This document shows positions 1 through 10,395 of a stretch of 37,586 nucleotides of DNA, one piece after another. Source of the stretch: Bacteroidaceae bacterium (GTDB taxonomy: Bacteria; Bacteroidota; Bacteroidia; Bacteroidales; Bacteroidaceae); NCBI GenBank assembly GCA_017547165.1, contig JAFYQK010000014.1, positions 1 to 37,586 on the forward strand, written 5' to 3'. A program made the translations under genes and the position numbers. The notes beneath the pieces are model-generated. The model was not told where the DNA came from, searched no databases, and saw only the letters and a list, made by a program, of their open reading frames with translations. How positions within the stretch are numbered: the first letter of the stretch is position 1; the number at the start of each line of letters is the position of its first letter.

Positions 1-139
1 ACCTTCTTAGGAAAAGAGTCAACCTCTCCAGTGAAAGTAGTAAACTGTACTCAGACGAAACAGTCAACCAAATCCGTATGGATAAGCAAGTGTTAAAAAA
101 CAGGGCCTAAAAAGAGTCAACCATTTTCAGGAAAAGACA
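1..139. other. Unassigned left edge with three AGTCAACC copies; possible IS end
   Basis: No gene is recognisable here. A frame open from the window edge stops at 108-110 and another stops at 94-96; neither encodes a recognisable protein end. The octamer AGTCAACC occurs at 17-24, 62-69 and 115-122. The first and third copies are preceded by AAAAG, and related CAGGAAAAGA or TAGGAAAAGA text flanks them. Several same-sense copies of a short motif near an edge resemble the multiple terminal repeats of IS21-family elements, but no transposase is visible. The stretch 140-240 is AT-rich and shows nothing else. Confidence 0.25.
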
Positions 140-240
140 TTATATTAACAATAACAAACATTTTTTTTATTATTTTTTTAATTCATTACAAAAACACAGC
201 GAATAGCCAATTTCTAATAGCATAATAATGCCAAAATGGC

Positions 241-285
241 AAAAAACAAGCAAGCGAGTCTATTTCGAAATAGACTCGCTTGCTT
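241..285 (-). terminator. Intrinsic terminator of the beta-galactosidase gene
   Basis: A perfect 19-bp inverted repeat (248-266 against 267-285, centred on TTCGAA) begins 7 bases after the stop codon of the minus-strand gene. On the minus strand it is followed by G and then six T residues (complement of 241-246). Stem length and T tract fit a strong Rho-independent terminator. Confidence 0.9.
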
Positions 286-291
286 TTAACT

Positions 292-3200
292 TTATATCTT
301 CTTCATTCGTACACGGAACTCATATGTCTGCTTGCCGTCGATGACATACTTCTGCATGGGACCAGGACCGCAAGAGGCATTGCCAAGGCCACGGATGTCC
401 ATGCCCAACTGCAACCAGATGTATGGACGAGCCTTAATGTCCCATGTGTGCTGGGCATTCATAAGATCAGCATCGGTATAACGATTGGCACTGAAGTAGA
501 TACCCTCGGGACATTCTATCTGCCATCCCTGTCCCTGTGCATCAGTCAAAGCTACCTTATAAACAAGACGGTCGCCAGTGGTCTGAGGCTTCATGTAGGG
601 TTCCATCAAAGAACCCTCGGGCAGAGTGCCGTCAGCATTGAAGGGCAAAGCCTTGCCACTATAGTTACCCACAAGTACGCCAGCCATACGGTCGGGATAG
701 TTCTCGTAGGGACCATAGCCATAATATTTGACATTACAGAAAGTGGTATCCAGTTCGGCAGCCACACCCACACGACGCAGATTAGCATCCTTGGGAGTAA
801 CCTTCACTATCATGTCTATGCTACCGTCCTTCAGGTAGTCGTAGGTAATATCGCAATCAGCCTTGTTCTCGCTATTGGTATCGCCGAAGCGGTCGTTCTC
901 AATCCAACGGTGGTTCTGGAAGGCGAACTGGGGATGCTCGGTCTTCTCGCCCTTGGCAAGGACAGGCAGGACAGCACCCTTCGCAATATCCACACCATAG
1001 TGTGCAACGATGTGGTTGGCAGGAGTAGACAGTGATGCCTTGGTATCGATGACAACAACATTGAGTACAACGTGCTGGCCTGATGACTTACTGCTGCTGT
1101 ATACCGTCTTTCCATTTACAATAACCGTCTTGGTCTTCTTAACAGTATTCTTGACATACTTGGAAACGGGAATATCAATAGTGGTTGTCTCACCAGGCTT
1201 CACATCGCCGAGCATGGCGGTTACAGTCTTCTTCACCTTGCCATCTACCATGATCTTAGCCTCCACCTTCATATCCTTGAGCGAACGGAAGTCATAAGCG
1301 TTACGCAAAGTTAGAGTTCCATTTTCGTAGGCAAACTTTACATACTGGTATGCGAACTTAACCTCGGCCAGTTTGGCTGTCTGGCGACGCTCTGCAGTAA
1401 CGACACCATTAGAGCAGAAGTTGCCCTGATGAGGACCGGGGAAGTCATAACCAGTGTGCAGACGGCGGATACCCTTCTTTAGTTCACGAGGTTCATATAT
1501 TGCCTGATCCACCCAGTCCCAGATACAACCACCGATGGTGGAGTTGCTCTCCTCCATGCTCTGCATGTACTCGGGCAGGTTGCCGATGGCATTACCCATA
1601 GCATGAGCATATTCGCAAAGGAACATGGGCTTGTCCATATTGCTTGTATTCTTTGCCATCCAGTCCATGCTGGGATACATCTTGGAGTAGAAGTCAGAGT
1701 AGGCACTACCACCAAAGTCACGGTCGATACGTGTTCCCTCGTAGTGTACGGGACGAGTGCCGTCCATCTTGTGTGCAGCCTCATAGCAGTCCTTGAAATT
1801 GGTACCGGCACCTGCCTCGTTACCCAGAGACCACATGATTACGCTGGCATGGTTGATGTCGCGGCTCACCATACGGTCGATACGGTCCACGAAGGAAGGA
1901 ATCCATGACTTCATGTACGAGATTGACTGGTTGGCATGGTCCTCAAGGTCGGCCTCATCGCAGCAGTACAGACCATAGTGGTCGAACATGGCATACATGC
2001 GTGCATCGTTGGGATAGTGGCTGGTTCGGATGGTGTTGATATTGTTGCGCTTCATCAGCAGAACGTCCTCCAGCATATTGTCCGTAGAAACGGTACGACC
2101 TGTAACGGGATTAGTGTCATGACGGTTAACGCCCTTCAGAATGACACGCTTGCCGTTTACATAAAGCAGAGAACCAACGATCTTCACCTCTCGGATACCC
2201 ACCTTGGTAGAGAATGCCATCACATCCTTACCGCTCTGGTCCTTCTGCACAATGTCCAAAGTGTAAAGAGCGGGGGTCTCTGCTGTCCAAAGTTCTGCAT
2301 TTGGCACAATGAATTTTGCCTTATTGCCATAGAACTTCTGTTCTGCTACCAAAGTTCCTTCAGGAGTATACAACTTGGCAACAGATGGAACATCTGCATC
2401 AACATTAACGGTAACGATGCCATCATTTCCACTGATTGTGGTTTGCACGACATGGTTACGGATGCTCTTTTTGGGCACATTATATATATATACGCTACGG
2501 AAGATACCTGACATGCGGAACATATCCTGACACTCAAGATATGAACCATCGCACCAACGGTGAACCTGAACTACAAGGTCGTTCTTACCTGTACGAACCA
2601 AGTGTGTTAAGTCAAACTCTGCTACATTATTGGAACCCTCGGTATAACCAACATACTTGCCGTTTAGCCAAACCAGTGCGCAAGAGTAGATGCCGCCGAA
2701 ATGAATTATGGTGCGTTGCTTATCCCAACCCTGAGGTAGGTCGAAACTGCGGTGATATGTACCTACGGGATTGATGGCATAGTTCTTGCCACCGTCGTTG
2801 AAACCAGGACGTGCCTTGATGAAAGGAGGTGTGTTGCCATGAGGATACTCTACATTGCAATAGATAGGACGATCGTAACCCTGCATTTCCCAACATGAAG
2901 GTACAGGAATAGCATCTGGTTTACGGGTTATATTGCCTTGGGCGGCAGACATGGCTGCCTCATAAGCTGGTACATCCATTGCCTCTACATCATCAGCCAC
3001 CTTACCCTTTTCAGGAACCTCTGTGAACCAGAAATTCCAGGTACCGTCCAATGTCTTATAGAGTGTACTCTGAGGTTCGGTCCATGGTGTTGCATAATAA
3101 GCCTTATCAGCCTTCATCTCGGCCTCGTTGGCATATGGCATATATGTAGCTACACCGGGCAGTTTATTGATAGCAAAGACGGTTTCATCCTCCCAAATGG

Positions 3201-4005
3201 GCGAAGAGAGTTTGGGTTTCTCCACCTGCTCGATAGTGAACCAGGAAGCCTTGTCGGCGTCATCCTTGTCGGCAATGGTCATCTGCTTGCCATCCCAACG
3301 GAACATCTTCTGCTTATTGGCAGATACAATGCGATAAACACCTTTCTGTCCCTTGACGGGTTCTATACTCATAAGAGCATTACCTGGATTAGCAGGATTA
3401 GCGGTCCACTGTAGAAGCCATGTAATACTTGGATTGCCACCTCCGTCATCAAAATAAGTTTCATAGAAAGCACCACTGACAAGATGTCTGTCCAAAGCCA
3501 AAGTCTTGATGCTCCAGTACTGACCACGATTCAGGGTATCCTGTTTCTCTGCACGAATTCGCGCATTGTTGTTACCGTCGTCGTTGTTACCTAACACCAT
3601 AGCAGGGTCTTCTACGCTACGGAAACGGTAAGTACAGTTAACATCACTACCGAATGCATCAGCTTCCTTGATAACAACACCTTTTTTCAGTGCTTGAAAG
3701 GAAGTCTGGTTAGTGGGAACGGCACTATACTTGCCGGGAGCAATCTCCTTCAGAGTCCATTTCTGCAACTCGTCGCTACCATTAACCTCACCATACTCCA
3801 TGCCCTTATCGCCCACACGCAAGGCACGTTGTTTGAAAGGATCGATGAATCGCCATGAACCTGACAACTCATCTAGAATGAACAACTGCCCCTTATACTC
3901 CGTGGGAATGCCGTCTACCTGATACAAGGCACCCTTGCGGAAGTTCTGGGCATAGACACCGGCTGTGGCCAGTATCACACTCAGTAAGATTAGGATTCTT
4001 TTCAT
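292..4005 (-). CDS. Secreted GH2 beta-galactosidase (LacZ-type) with N-terminal trefoil-like domain
   Basis: A 1237-residue protein with a Sec signal peptide at residues 1-19 (cut after VYA). Residues about 20-262 form an extra region with three spaced Q/S-x-W elements (LQKW, GQYW, ASWF), suggesting a ricin-like beta-trefoil that could bind carbohydrate. From about 270 the order is that of LacZ: sugar-binding sandwich with PVPSCWEMQGYDRPIY, Ig-like domain, TIM barrel, then a second sandwich and the C-terminal Bgal-small domain. The acid/base is E730 in SLGNEAG and the nucleophile E798 in LCEYAHAMGN. It should release terminal beta-galactose from glycans in the periplasm or at the cell surface. 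It is about 200 residues longer than E. coli LacZ because of the N-terminal region. No susC/susD pair is adjacent, so it looks like a stand-alone gene with its own terminator and a structured upstream region. The substrate cannot be told from sequence. Confidence 0.93.
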   Translation of the reverse strand: MKRILILLSVILATAGVYAQNFRKGALYQVDGIPTEYKGQLFILDELSGSWRFIDPFKQRALRVGDKGMEYGEVNGSDELQKWTLKEIAPGKYSAVPTNQTSFQALKKGVVIKEADAFGSDVNCTYRFRSVEDPAMVLGNNDDGNNNARIRAEKQDTLNRGQYWSIKTLALDRHLVSGAFYETYFDDGGGNPSITWLLQWTANPANPGNALMSIEPVKGQKGVYRIVSANKQKMFRWDGKQMTIADKDDADKASWFTIEQVEKPKLSSPIWEDETVFAINKLPGVATYMPYANEAEMKADKAYYATPWTEPQSTLYKTLDGTWNFWFTEVPEKGKVADDVEAMDVPAYEAAMSAAQGNITRKPDAIPVPSCWEMQGYDRPIYCNVEYPHGNTPPFIKARPGFNDGGKNYAINPVGTYHRSFDLPQGWDKQRTIIHFGGIYSCALVWLNGKYVGYTEGSNNVAEFDLTHLVRTGKNDLVVQVHRWCDGSYLECQDMFRMSGIFRSVYIYNVPKKSIRNHVVQTTISGNDGIVTVNVDADVPSVAKLYTPEGTLVAEQKFYGNKAKFIVPNAELWTAETPALYTLDIVQKDQSGKDVMAFSTKVGIREVKIVGSLLYVNGKRVILKGVNRHDTNPVTGRTVSTDNMLEDVLLMKRNNINTIRTSHYPNDARMYAMFDHYGLYCCDEADLEDHANQSISYMKSWIPSFVDRIDRMVSRDINHASVIMWSLGNEAGAGTNFKDCYEAAHKMDGTRPVHYEGTRIDRDFGGSAYSDFYSKMYPSMDWMAKNTSNMDKPMFLCEYAHAMGNAIGNLPEYMQSMEESNSTIGGCIWDWVDQAIYEPRELKKGIRRLHTGYDFPGPHQGNFCSNGVVTAERRQTAKLAEVKFAYQYVKFAYENGTLTLRNAYDFRSLKDMKVEAKIMVDGKVKKTVTAMLGDVKPGETTTIDIPVSKYVKNTVKKTKTVIVNGKTVYSSSKSSGQHVVLNVVVIDTKASLSTPANHIVAHYGVDIAKGAVLPVLAKGEKTEHPQFAFQNHRWIENDRFGDTNSENKADCDITYDYLKDGSIDMIVKVTPKDANLRRVGVAAELDTTFCNVKYYGYGPYENYPDRMAGVLVGNYSGKALPFNADGTLPEGSLMEPYMKPQTTGDRLVYKVALTDAQGQGWQIECPEGIYFSANRYTDADLMNAQHTWDIKARPYIWLQLGMDIRGLGNASCGPGPMQKYVIDGKQTYEFRVRMKKI

Positions 4006-4065
4006 TTGCTTGATTTTATTTATTTGTTTAGTATTTTATAGACACTGTATTATTTCGGATCAATC

Positions 4066-4122
4066 ATAGTAATGTTTAGCCTCACACAATATAATGTTTA
4101 ATCTTATACATCGTATTGTTTA
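4066..4122. repeat. Three direct repeats at exact 22-bp spacing in the beta-galactosidase leader
   Basis: The octamer A(A/T)TGTTTA lies at 4071-4078, 4093-4100 and 4115-4122, two spacings of exactly 22 bp. Flanking bases are partly conserved, with a CA about five bases before each copy. They lie between the candidate promoter and the start codon, so they would be within the 5' leader if that promoter is used. Two-helical-turn spacing suggests protein binding on one face of the DNA. Confidence 0.55.
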
Positions 4123-4195
4123 ACATCATATAATACGAGAAGAGGGGTATAAGAATTTGCAGCTATGCTTTTGTCACTTGAGATATTTGCCGAAG

Positions 4196-4203
4196 CAAAG
4201 ATA
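4196..4203 (-). promoter_or_regulatory. Candidate -7 box (TATCTTTG) of the beta-galactosidase gene
   Basis: The minus strand reads TATCTTTG, a full match to the Bacteroidetes -7 consensus TAnnTTTG. No TTTG lies at the expected -33 distance, which would suit an activator-dependent promoter. Transcription from here would give a leader of about 185 bases. Confidence 0.45.
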
Positions 4204-4236
4204 AGTGGTTCTATACATAATGTTTCATAACAAGGT

Positions 4237-4273
4237 GTGACATCTATGTGACATTAGCGTGACAGGAATGACA
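4237..4273 (-). promoter_or_regulatory. Phased TGTCAC direct repeats, candidate activator site
   Basis: On the minus strand TGTCAC occurs three times at 11-bp spacing (complements of 4237-4242, 4248-4253 and 4259-4264), with TGTCAT at 4268-4273 nine bp further upstream. The array ends about 33 bp upstream of the candidate -7 box at 4196-4203, a usual position for an activator. It lies just beyond the stop codon of the neighbouring HD-domain gene. Confidence 0.45.
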
Positions 4274-4281
4274 GGTGAAAT

Positions 4282-5139
4282 TCACCCCTTTTGCACATGG
4301 GTTCCCAATGCTGGCACATATTCTCCTTCAGGAGTAGTTTCCATGGCATCAACCTTAGCAGAAATATTGTCCAAATAGGTTACAATAGCCGCTTCCTGCA
4401 GACATGGCAAGACAGGGCTACCATATTCGCGTTGTCCATGGTGGGCAAGTACGCAATGTATGATGCGTTTAACTTCTTCGGATGCTACATCGTGCTGTTC
4501 AAGAACATTTTGCAACTTATGTGCTCCAATATAAATATGCCCCAATAAGTACATGTCCGACTGAGTATCGCCCTGACGGTTGTATTCATACACCTTGCCA
4601 TAGTCATGGAAGAGTATGGCAAGGATGCAACGCTCGACCTTAATCTGATACGGCAGACACGGATATAAACCCTCTAGCATGTGCAGCATCTGGTGGGTAT
4701 GGTTCAACAAGCCTCCCTGGTAGGCATGATGCACTGTGGTGGCGGCAGGGTATTCGCTATAGGGTTTGTATAGTTTATCAGCAAAATCTTGTATTATGGG
4801 TACTAAATTCTCATCGCTACAATATGATACCAATTGTTCAATGGTTTTATCCCATACCTGACGAACTATCGGACGCGGTATCAGTCCATACAACGGATGC
4901 TGGTCATCGGCAATTAAGCCAAGTATCATATCCGAAAAACTACACGACTTTTTTCCGCCAAAATCCTTTATCTGATTGAAGCGAACCAATTGCCCTGGAA
5001 CGGGTGGCATATCAGGTGCAACATCCCAAACGGAAATGGTAAAAGTTTGTTCAGCATCCGCAACCTTGAGCATCACATAAGGACTACCCTGACGGGTGGT
5101 ACCATTACTCCGTCCAACAACCAAAAATTCTTTTTGCAT
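4282..5139 (-). CDS. OB-fold/HD-domain phosphohydrolase, YhaM-like 3'-5' exoribonuclease
   Basis: A 285-residue protein. The N-terminal 90 residues resemble an OB-fold nucleic-acid-binding domain (FLVVGRSNGTTRQGSPYVML). An HD domain follows, with histidines in TVHHAYQGGLLNHTH and the metal-binding pair H178-D179 in ILFHDYGKV; a further histidine pair is in LAHHGQREYG. This OB plus HD arrangement is that of YhaM/CBF1, a metal-dependent 3'-5' exoribonuclease with some DNase activity. The frame is open a further 55 codons upstream, but that stretch runs across the TATCTTTG promoter box at 5177-5184 and has no domain sequence, so I chose the ATG at 5137-5139. Single gene, divergent from groES. 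The RNA substrate is inferred from the family only. Confidence 0.85.
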   Translation of the reverse strand: MQKEFLVVGRSNGTTRQGSPYVMLKVADAEQTFTISVWDVAPDMPPVPGQLVRFNQIKDFGGKKSCSFSDMILGLIADDQHPLYGLIPRPIVRQVWDKTIEQLVSYCSDENLVPIIQDFADKLYKPYSEYPAATTVHHAYQGGLLNHTHQMLHMLEGLYPCLPYQIKVERCILAILFHDYGKVYEYNRQGDTQSDMYLLGHIYIGAHKLQNVLEQHDVASEEVKRIIHCVLAHHGQREYGSPVLPCLQEAAIVTYLDNISAKVDAMETTPEGEYVPALGTHVQKG

Positions 5140-5176
5140 GCCGTTATACCTATTTATAAAAATATATACTCGCAAA

Positions 5177-5184
5177 CAAAGATA
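5177..5184 (-). promoter_or_regulatory. -7 box (TATCTTTG) for the HD-domain nuclease gene
   Basis: The minus strand reads TATCTTTG, matching TAnnTTTG. The predicted start of transcription is some 33 bases upstream of the ATG at 5139. A TTG lies 23 bases further upstream, so the -33 element is weak. This box decides the start codon of the gene. Confidence 0.6.
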
Positions 5185-5329
5185 GTTTTTTTTTTGCAAT
5201 TGTGTCACAACAATATGATACAAAAGCATTATTACTGACATTTTGTCCACTTGAACCATATTTGGCACAATTATGGCAATATGTTTTTTAGAACAATCAG
5301 ACAAAACTAATTAAAGCAAACAATATACT

Positions 5330-5602
5330 ATGAACATTAAACCATTGGCAGACCGCGTTCTCATTGAACCCGCTGCAGCAGAGACAAAAACAATCGGTGG
5401 CATTATCATCCCTGACACTGCAAAGGAAAAGCCCTTACAGGGTACTATCGTTGCCGTGGGATGTGGCACCAAGGACGAGGAAATGATTCTAAAGGAGGGT
5501 GACACCGTCCTTTATGGCAAGTATGCCGGCACTGAGATTGAGCACGAGGGAAAGAAGTACCTCATTATGCGTCAGAGCGATGTAGTGGCAATCCTGTCAT
5601 AA
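5330..5602 (+). CDS. groES: Co-chaperonin GroES
   Basis: A 90-residue 10-kDa chaperonin of normal length. It begins [14 protein letters not shown] and carries the mobile loop [18 protein letters not shown] that contacts GroEL, and a roof region around [11 protein letters not shown]. It forms the heptameric lid of the GroEL folding chamber in the cytosol. groEL follows 36 bases downstream on the same strand, the usual bicistronic order. I see no CIRCE inverted repeat upstream, so HrcA control is not supported. TATGTTTT at 5280-5287 is a near match to the -7 consensus but lacks a good -33 partner. Confidence 0.98.
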   Translation: MNIKPLADRVLIEPAAAETKTIGGIIIPDTAKEKPLQGTIVAVGCGTKDEEMILKEGDTVLYGKYAGTEIEHEGKKYLIMRQSDVVAILS

Positions 5603-5623
5603 TAATAAACCTTTTAAAATTAG

Positions 5624-7267
<1,644 letters not shown>

Positions 7268-7290
7268 TCAGGCATCAACAGATAGTAATC

Positions 7291-7325
7291 AGCCCCCGCC
7301 GACCAATTGGTTGGCGGGGGCTTTC
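7291..7325 (+). terminator. Intrinsic terminator of groES-groEL
   Basis: A GC-rich inverted repeat, AGCCCCCGCC paired with GGCGGGGGCT, spans 7291-7322 and is followed by TTTCTGTTT. It begins 23 bases after the groEL stop codon. Confidence 0.95.
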
Positions 7326-7352
7326 TGTTTCCTCTCTGTAAGAGATATAGAT

Positions 7353-7379
7353 TCTATAGGATCTATAGTTTCTATAGAT
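7353..7379. repeat. Three 9-bp TCTATAG units at the 3' end of the M16 gene
   Basis: TCTATAGGA, TCTATAGTT and TCTATAGAT follow one another at 9-bp spacing. Each unit contains the self-complementary CTATAG, so many alternative hairpins are possible; the best is ATCTATAG-TTT-CTATAGAT at 7361-7379. The array begins 3 bases beyond the end of the minus-strand protease gene and could act as its weak terminator or as an mRNA 3' stabiliser. Confidence 0.6.
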
Positions 7380-7382
7380 TTA

Positions 7383-10292
7383 TTAATAGCCGAAGATGTC
7401 CTCTTGTGTGAGGCGAACAATCTTGCCCCACTTCTCCAGCGACTTTATGTCAAGGTCGCTCTCACGGCCAAGGATAGCAGTAACGGCCTTGCGGTCCTTT
7501 ACATTTGCTTGCTGGTAAGCCTTTACGTCGTCCAGGGTCATTCCCTGCACGGCTTCGAACAGCTGCTTGCGAGTGTCTTCGGCAAGTCCTAGTTCCTCCT
7601 GGTCGAGGTAATAGGTCAGCACGTCTTCCTTGGTGATACGCTCCGAGCGCAATCTGCTGATGATAGCCTCCTTGGCAATTGCAAATGCCTGCTCGCTCAG
7701 AGGCATGTTGTTGATTATCTCCTCAAATGCAGTGAGTGCATCTATCATCTTGTCGTTCTGGGTGGCTATCATTGAGAAATAACCATAGGGTTCCTCCAAA
7801 CGTGCAGGCTCCATAGCAAGGGCGTATGCACTGTAGGCCAGGCCACGTGCCTCGCGCATCTCCTGGAACACGATGCTGTTCATTCCTCCACCGAAGTATT
7901 CGTTGTACATATTCAGCACGGGCGACTTCTGCACATCATACTTCTCACCCTTGGAAGCGTAGGTTATCATGTATATCTGGTTTGCGTCGTATGGGGCGAT
8001 ATAAACCACATTTTCATTCACTGTCTGCAACTTGAACACATCGTTCTCGGGCACGGGGCTAAGGTTCTCGGGCACCTTATGCAGTGATGCAACAGTAGAA
8101 GACACCTCGCCCATGGCCAAAGGACCGTAGTACAGCACACGGTGCTCCATTGCAGACAACTGCGAGATGCGCTGCAACAACGCCTCGGGAGACATGCTTC
8201 TCAGTTCTGCCTCACCTAGGATATTGTTTGAAGGATTATTGGCACCATAGAACGTGTAGGTCTGCAGACGTCTGAAGTTGGCTTGCTGGTCAGCCTTGTC
8301 ATTAAGGCGTGCTCTCAGTATGTCGTCCACAAGTCCATCGTAAGCCTCCTTGTTGGGCTGTGCATCGGCAAGAACCTTCTCCAACAGTTCCATTGCCTTG
8401 GGCATGTTCTCTGCCAGACCACTCAGGACAACAACGACTCTATCCTTGCTTGCACTAATACGATAAGTACACGCCAGATTATAGAAAGCCAACTTTATCT
8501 CTGCTGGCGACATGTCGGACGTACCAAGATAATCAAGGTAAGAGGCTGCCAAACCCATCTCCTTCATCTCGGCTGTACCAAAATCATAGATGTATTGCAA
8601 AGTAAAGAGGTCGTTTGTCTCGTTCTTCTTGTAGAGCAGAGGAAGTTTGCCAACAGTTCCCTGACTCATATCCTTACCGAAGTCAACGAACACAGGCTCT
8701 ATCGGAGCAACTACAGAAGCCTGTATCTCCTGCAGGAACGCACTGGTAGTGTCACGGTTCATGAAGATAGGCGTAATGGCGGGTTTGTTCACCTTCTTGA
8801 TATTGGGATCCTCGCCCTGGCGCTTGTACACCACAGCATAGTTGCTGTCCTTCAGATAGGCGTTGGCAAATGCCACCACGTCGTCCTTGGTGATCTTCTC
8901 CATCTTCTCCATGCGCTTCACAACATCTGCCCATGGCTGGTTGTTGACGAATGCCTGCACGAAGAGGTCAGCACGTGATTCGTTGTCCTCGAGCATCTGC
9001 TGCAAACGCAGTTTGTAGTTGGCTATGCCTGCTGCCAGCAACGACTCGTCCCAATTGCCCTGACGCAGTGAGTCTATCTGTGCAAGCAGCATTCCTCTTA
9101 CTTCTTCAAGACTCTGTCCGTCCTTGGGTTCGCCCTGCAGTATGTAGGAAGTATAGTCAGACATTGCATAGGGGAAGGAATAGGCAGAGAGCAGCTTCTG
9201 CTCCTGCAGCAGATTGAGGTCGATAATACCAGCCTTGCCGTTGTTCATGATGGCATCAGCTACTTCCAGCATCAAAGCCTCATCAGAAGCAGCACCGGGC
9301 AGGCGCCATGCGATGGTAACATTCTCCGACTCCAGACCCAGAACCTCACGCTCCACTGGGGCGGTAATCTCCTCCTCTGCAGCGAAGTTCAGCATCTGCA
9401 AGTCCTTGTTGGGCTGCATGTCACCGAAATACTTCTCTATCACATCCATAGCCTCATCATAGTCGAAATCGCCCGACATGCAGATGGCCATATTGTTGGG
9501 CACATACCACTGCTTGTAGAAGTTCTTGATGTTGGTGATAGAGGGGTTCTTAAGATGTTCCTGACTGCCCAGTACGGTCTGCGTACCATAGGGGTGCCTG
9601 GTATATAGTGAGCCAAGAATAGCCTCAATGACCTTTCTGCTGTCATTAGTAAGACTCATATTCTTCTCCTCGTACACTGTTTCCAATTCGGTATGGAAAC
9701 CGCGTATCACGTTGTTCTTGAAACGGTCGGCCTGTATCTTTGCCCAGTTGTCTAACTGATTTGAGGGGATATCCTCTACATAACATGTAACATCGTAGCT
9801 TGTATAGGCATTAGTACCGGATGCACCGATAGCTGCCATGAGTTTGTCGTACTCGTTAGGGATTGCCAACTTGGAAGCTTCATACGAGATGCTGTCTATC
9901 TGATGATAGATTGCCGCACGCTCTGCCTCGTCGGTCTTAGTGCGATATACCTCGAACAGTGCCTCAATCTGGTCCAGCATAGGCTTTTCCTCTGCATAGT
10001 TCTGGGTACCGAAACTTTCCGTGCCCTTGAACATGAGGTGTTCAAAGTAGTGTGCAAGACCAGTCGTCTCGGCAGGATCGTTCTTTCCACCCACGCGAAC
10101 AGGAATGTAGGTTTGGATGCGAGGCACTTCCTTATTGACGGTCAGATAGACCTTAAGACCGTTGTCCAGCGTGTAGATACGGCTTTGCATGGGATCGCCT
10201 TTCACTGTCTCGTAGCTTCGTTTACCACCACAAGAAACCATCAGCATGGCAATCATTACCACCGATAGCACGAATAATAGATTCTTTTTCAT
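7383..10292 (-). CDS. M16 family zinc metallopeptidase, predicted lipoprotein
   Basis: A 969-residue two-lobed M16 (pitrilysin/insulinase-like) peptidase. The N-terminus is a lipoprotein signal with lipobox MVSC (lipidated Cys at about 21), followed by GG, so it is probably anchored in a membrane facing the periplasm. The inverted zinc motif HxxEH is H81-Y-F-E84-H85, and TVYEEKNM around residue 208 supplies the distal zinc ligand; the spacing is longer than usual because of a helical insertion at about 100-150. The second half carries the usual M16 C-terminal motif MREARGLAYSAYA. It likely degrades peptides or processes envelope proteins; the substrate is unknown. Monocistronic, with a -7 box at 10337-10344. 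Confidence 0.92.
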   Translation of the reverse strand: MKKNLLFVLSVVMIAMLMVSCGGKRSYETVKGDPMQSRIYTLDNGLKVYLTVNKEVPRIQTYIPVRVGGKNDPAETTGLAHYFEHLMFKGTESFGTQNYAEEKPMLDQIEALFEVYRTKTDEAERAAIYHQIDSISYEASKLAIPNEYDKLMAAIGASGTNAYTSYDVTCYVEDIPSNQLDNWAKIQADRFKNNVIRGFHTELETVYEEKNMSLTNDSRKVIEAILGSLYTRHPYGTQTVLGSQEHLKNPSITNIKNFYKQWYVPNNMAICMSGDFDYDEAMDVIEKYFGDMQPNKDLQMLNFAAEEEITAPVEREVLGLESENVTIAWRLPGAASDEALMLEVADAIMNNGKAGIIDLNLLQEQKLLSAYSFPYAMSDYTSYILQGEPKDGQSLEEVRGMLLAQIDSLRQGNWDESLLAAGIANYKLRLQQMLEDNESRADLFVQAFVNNQPWADVVKRMEKMEKITKDDVVAFANAYLKDSNYAVVYKRQGEDPNIKKVNKPAITPIFMNRDTTSAFLQEIQASVVAPIEPVFVDFGKDMSQGTVGKLPLLYKKNETNDLFTLQYIYDFGTAEMKEMGLAASYLDYLGTSDMSPAEIKLAFYNLACTYRISASKDRVVVVLSGLAENMPKAMELLEKVLADAQPNKEAYDGLVDDILRARLNDKADQQANFRRLQTYTFYGANNPSNNILGEAELRSMSPEALLQRISQLSAMEHRVLYYGPLAMGEVSSTVASLHKVPENLSPVPENDVFKLQTVNENVVYIAPYDANQIYMITYASKGEKYDVQKSPVLNMYNEYFGGGMNSIVFQEMREARGLAYSAYALAMEPARLEEPYGYFSMIATQNDKMIDALTAFEEIINNMPLSEQAFAIAKEAIISRLRSERITKEDVLTYYLDQEELGLAEDTRKQLFEAVQGMTLDDVKAYQQANVKDRKAVTAILGRESDLDIKSLEKWGKIVRLTQEDIFGY

Positions 10293-10336
10293 TCTGCGTG
10301 TTTGATGAATTTATATTGTTGTTTCATTTTGCCGAG

Positions 10337-10344
10337 CAAAAGTA
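10337..10344 (-). promoter_or_regulatory. -7 box (TACTTTTG) of the M16 peptidase gene
   Basis: The minus strand reads TACTTTTG, a full match to TAnnTTTG, 44 bases upstream of the start codon. No TTTG is seen at the -33 distance. Confidence 0.5.
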
Positions 10345-10395
10345 CACATTATAATTCGAATTGCCACTACTTTGACACTACTAAATATACATATT

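Noticed and set aside
5140-5304. Extended N-terminus of the HD-domain nuclease
   Set aside because: The extra 55 codons cross the TATCTTTG promoter box and a homopolymer T run; the OB-fold begins at the ATG at 5139.
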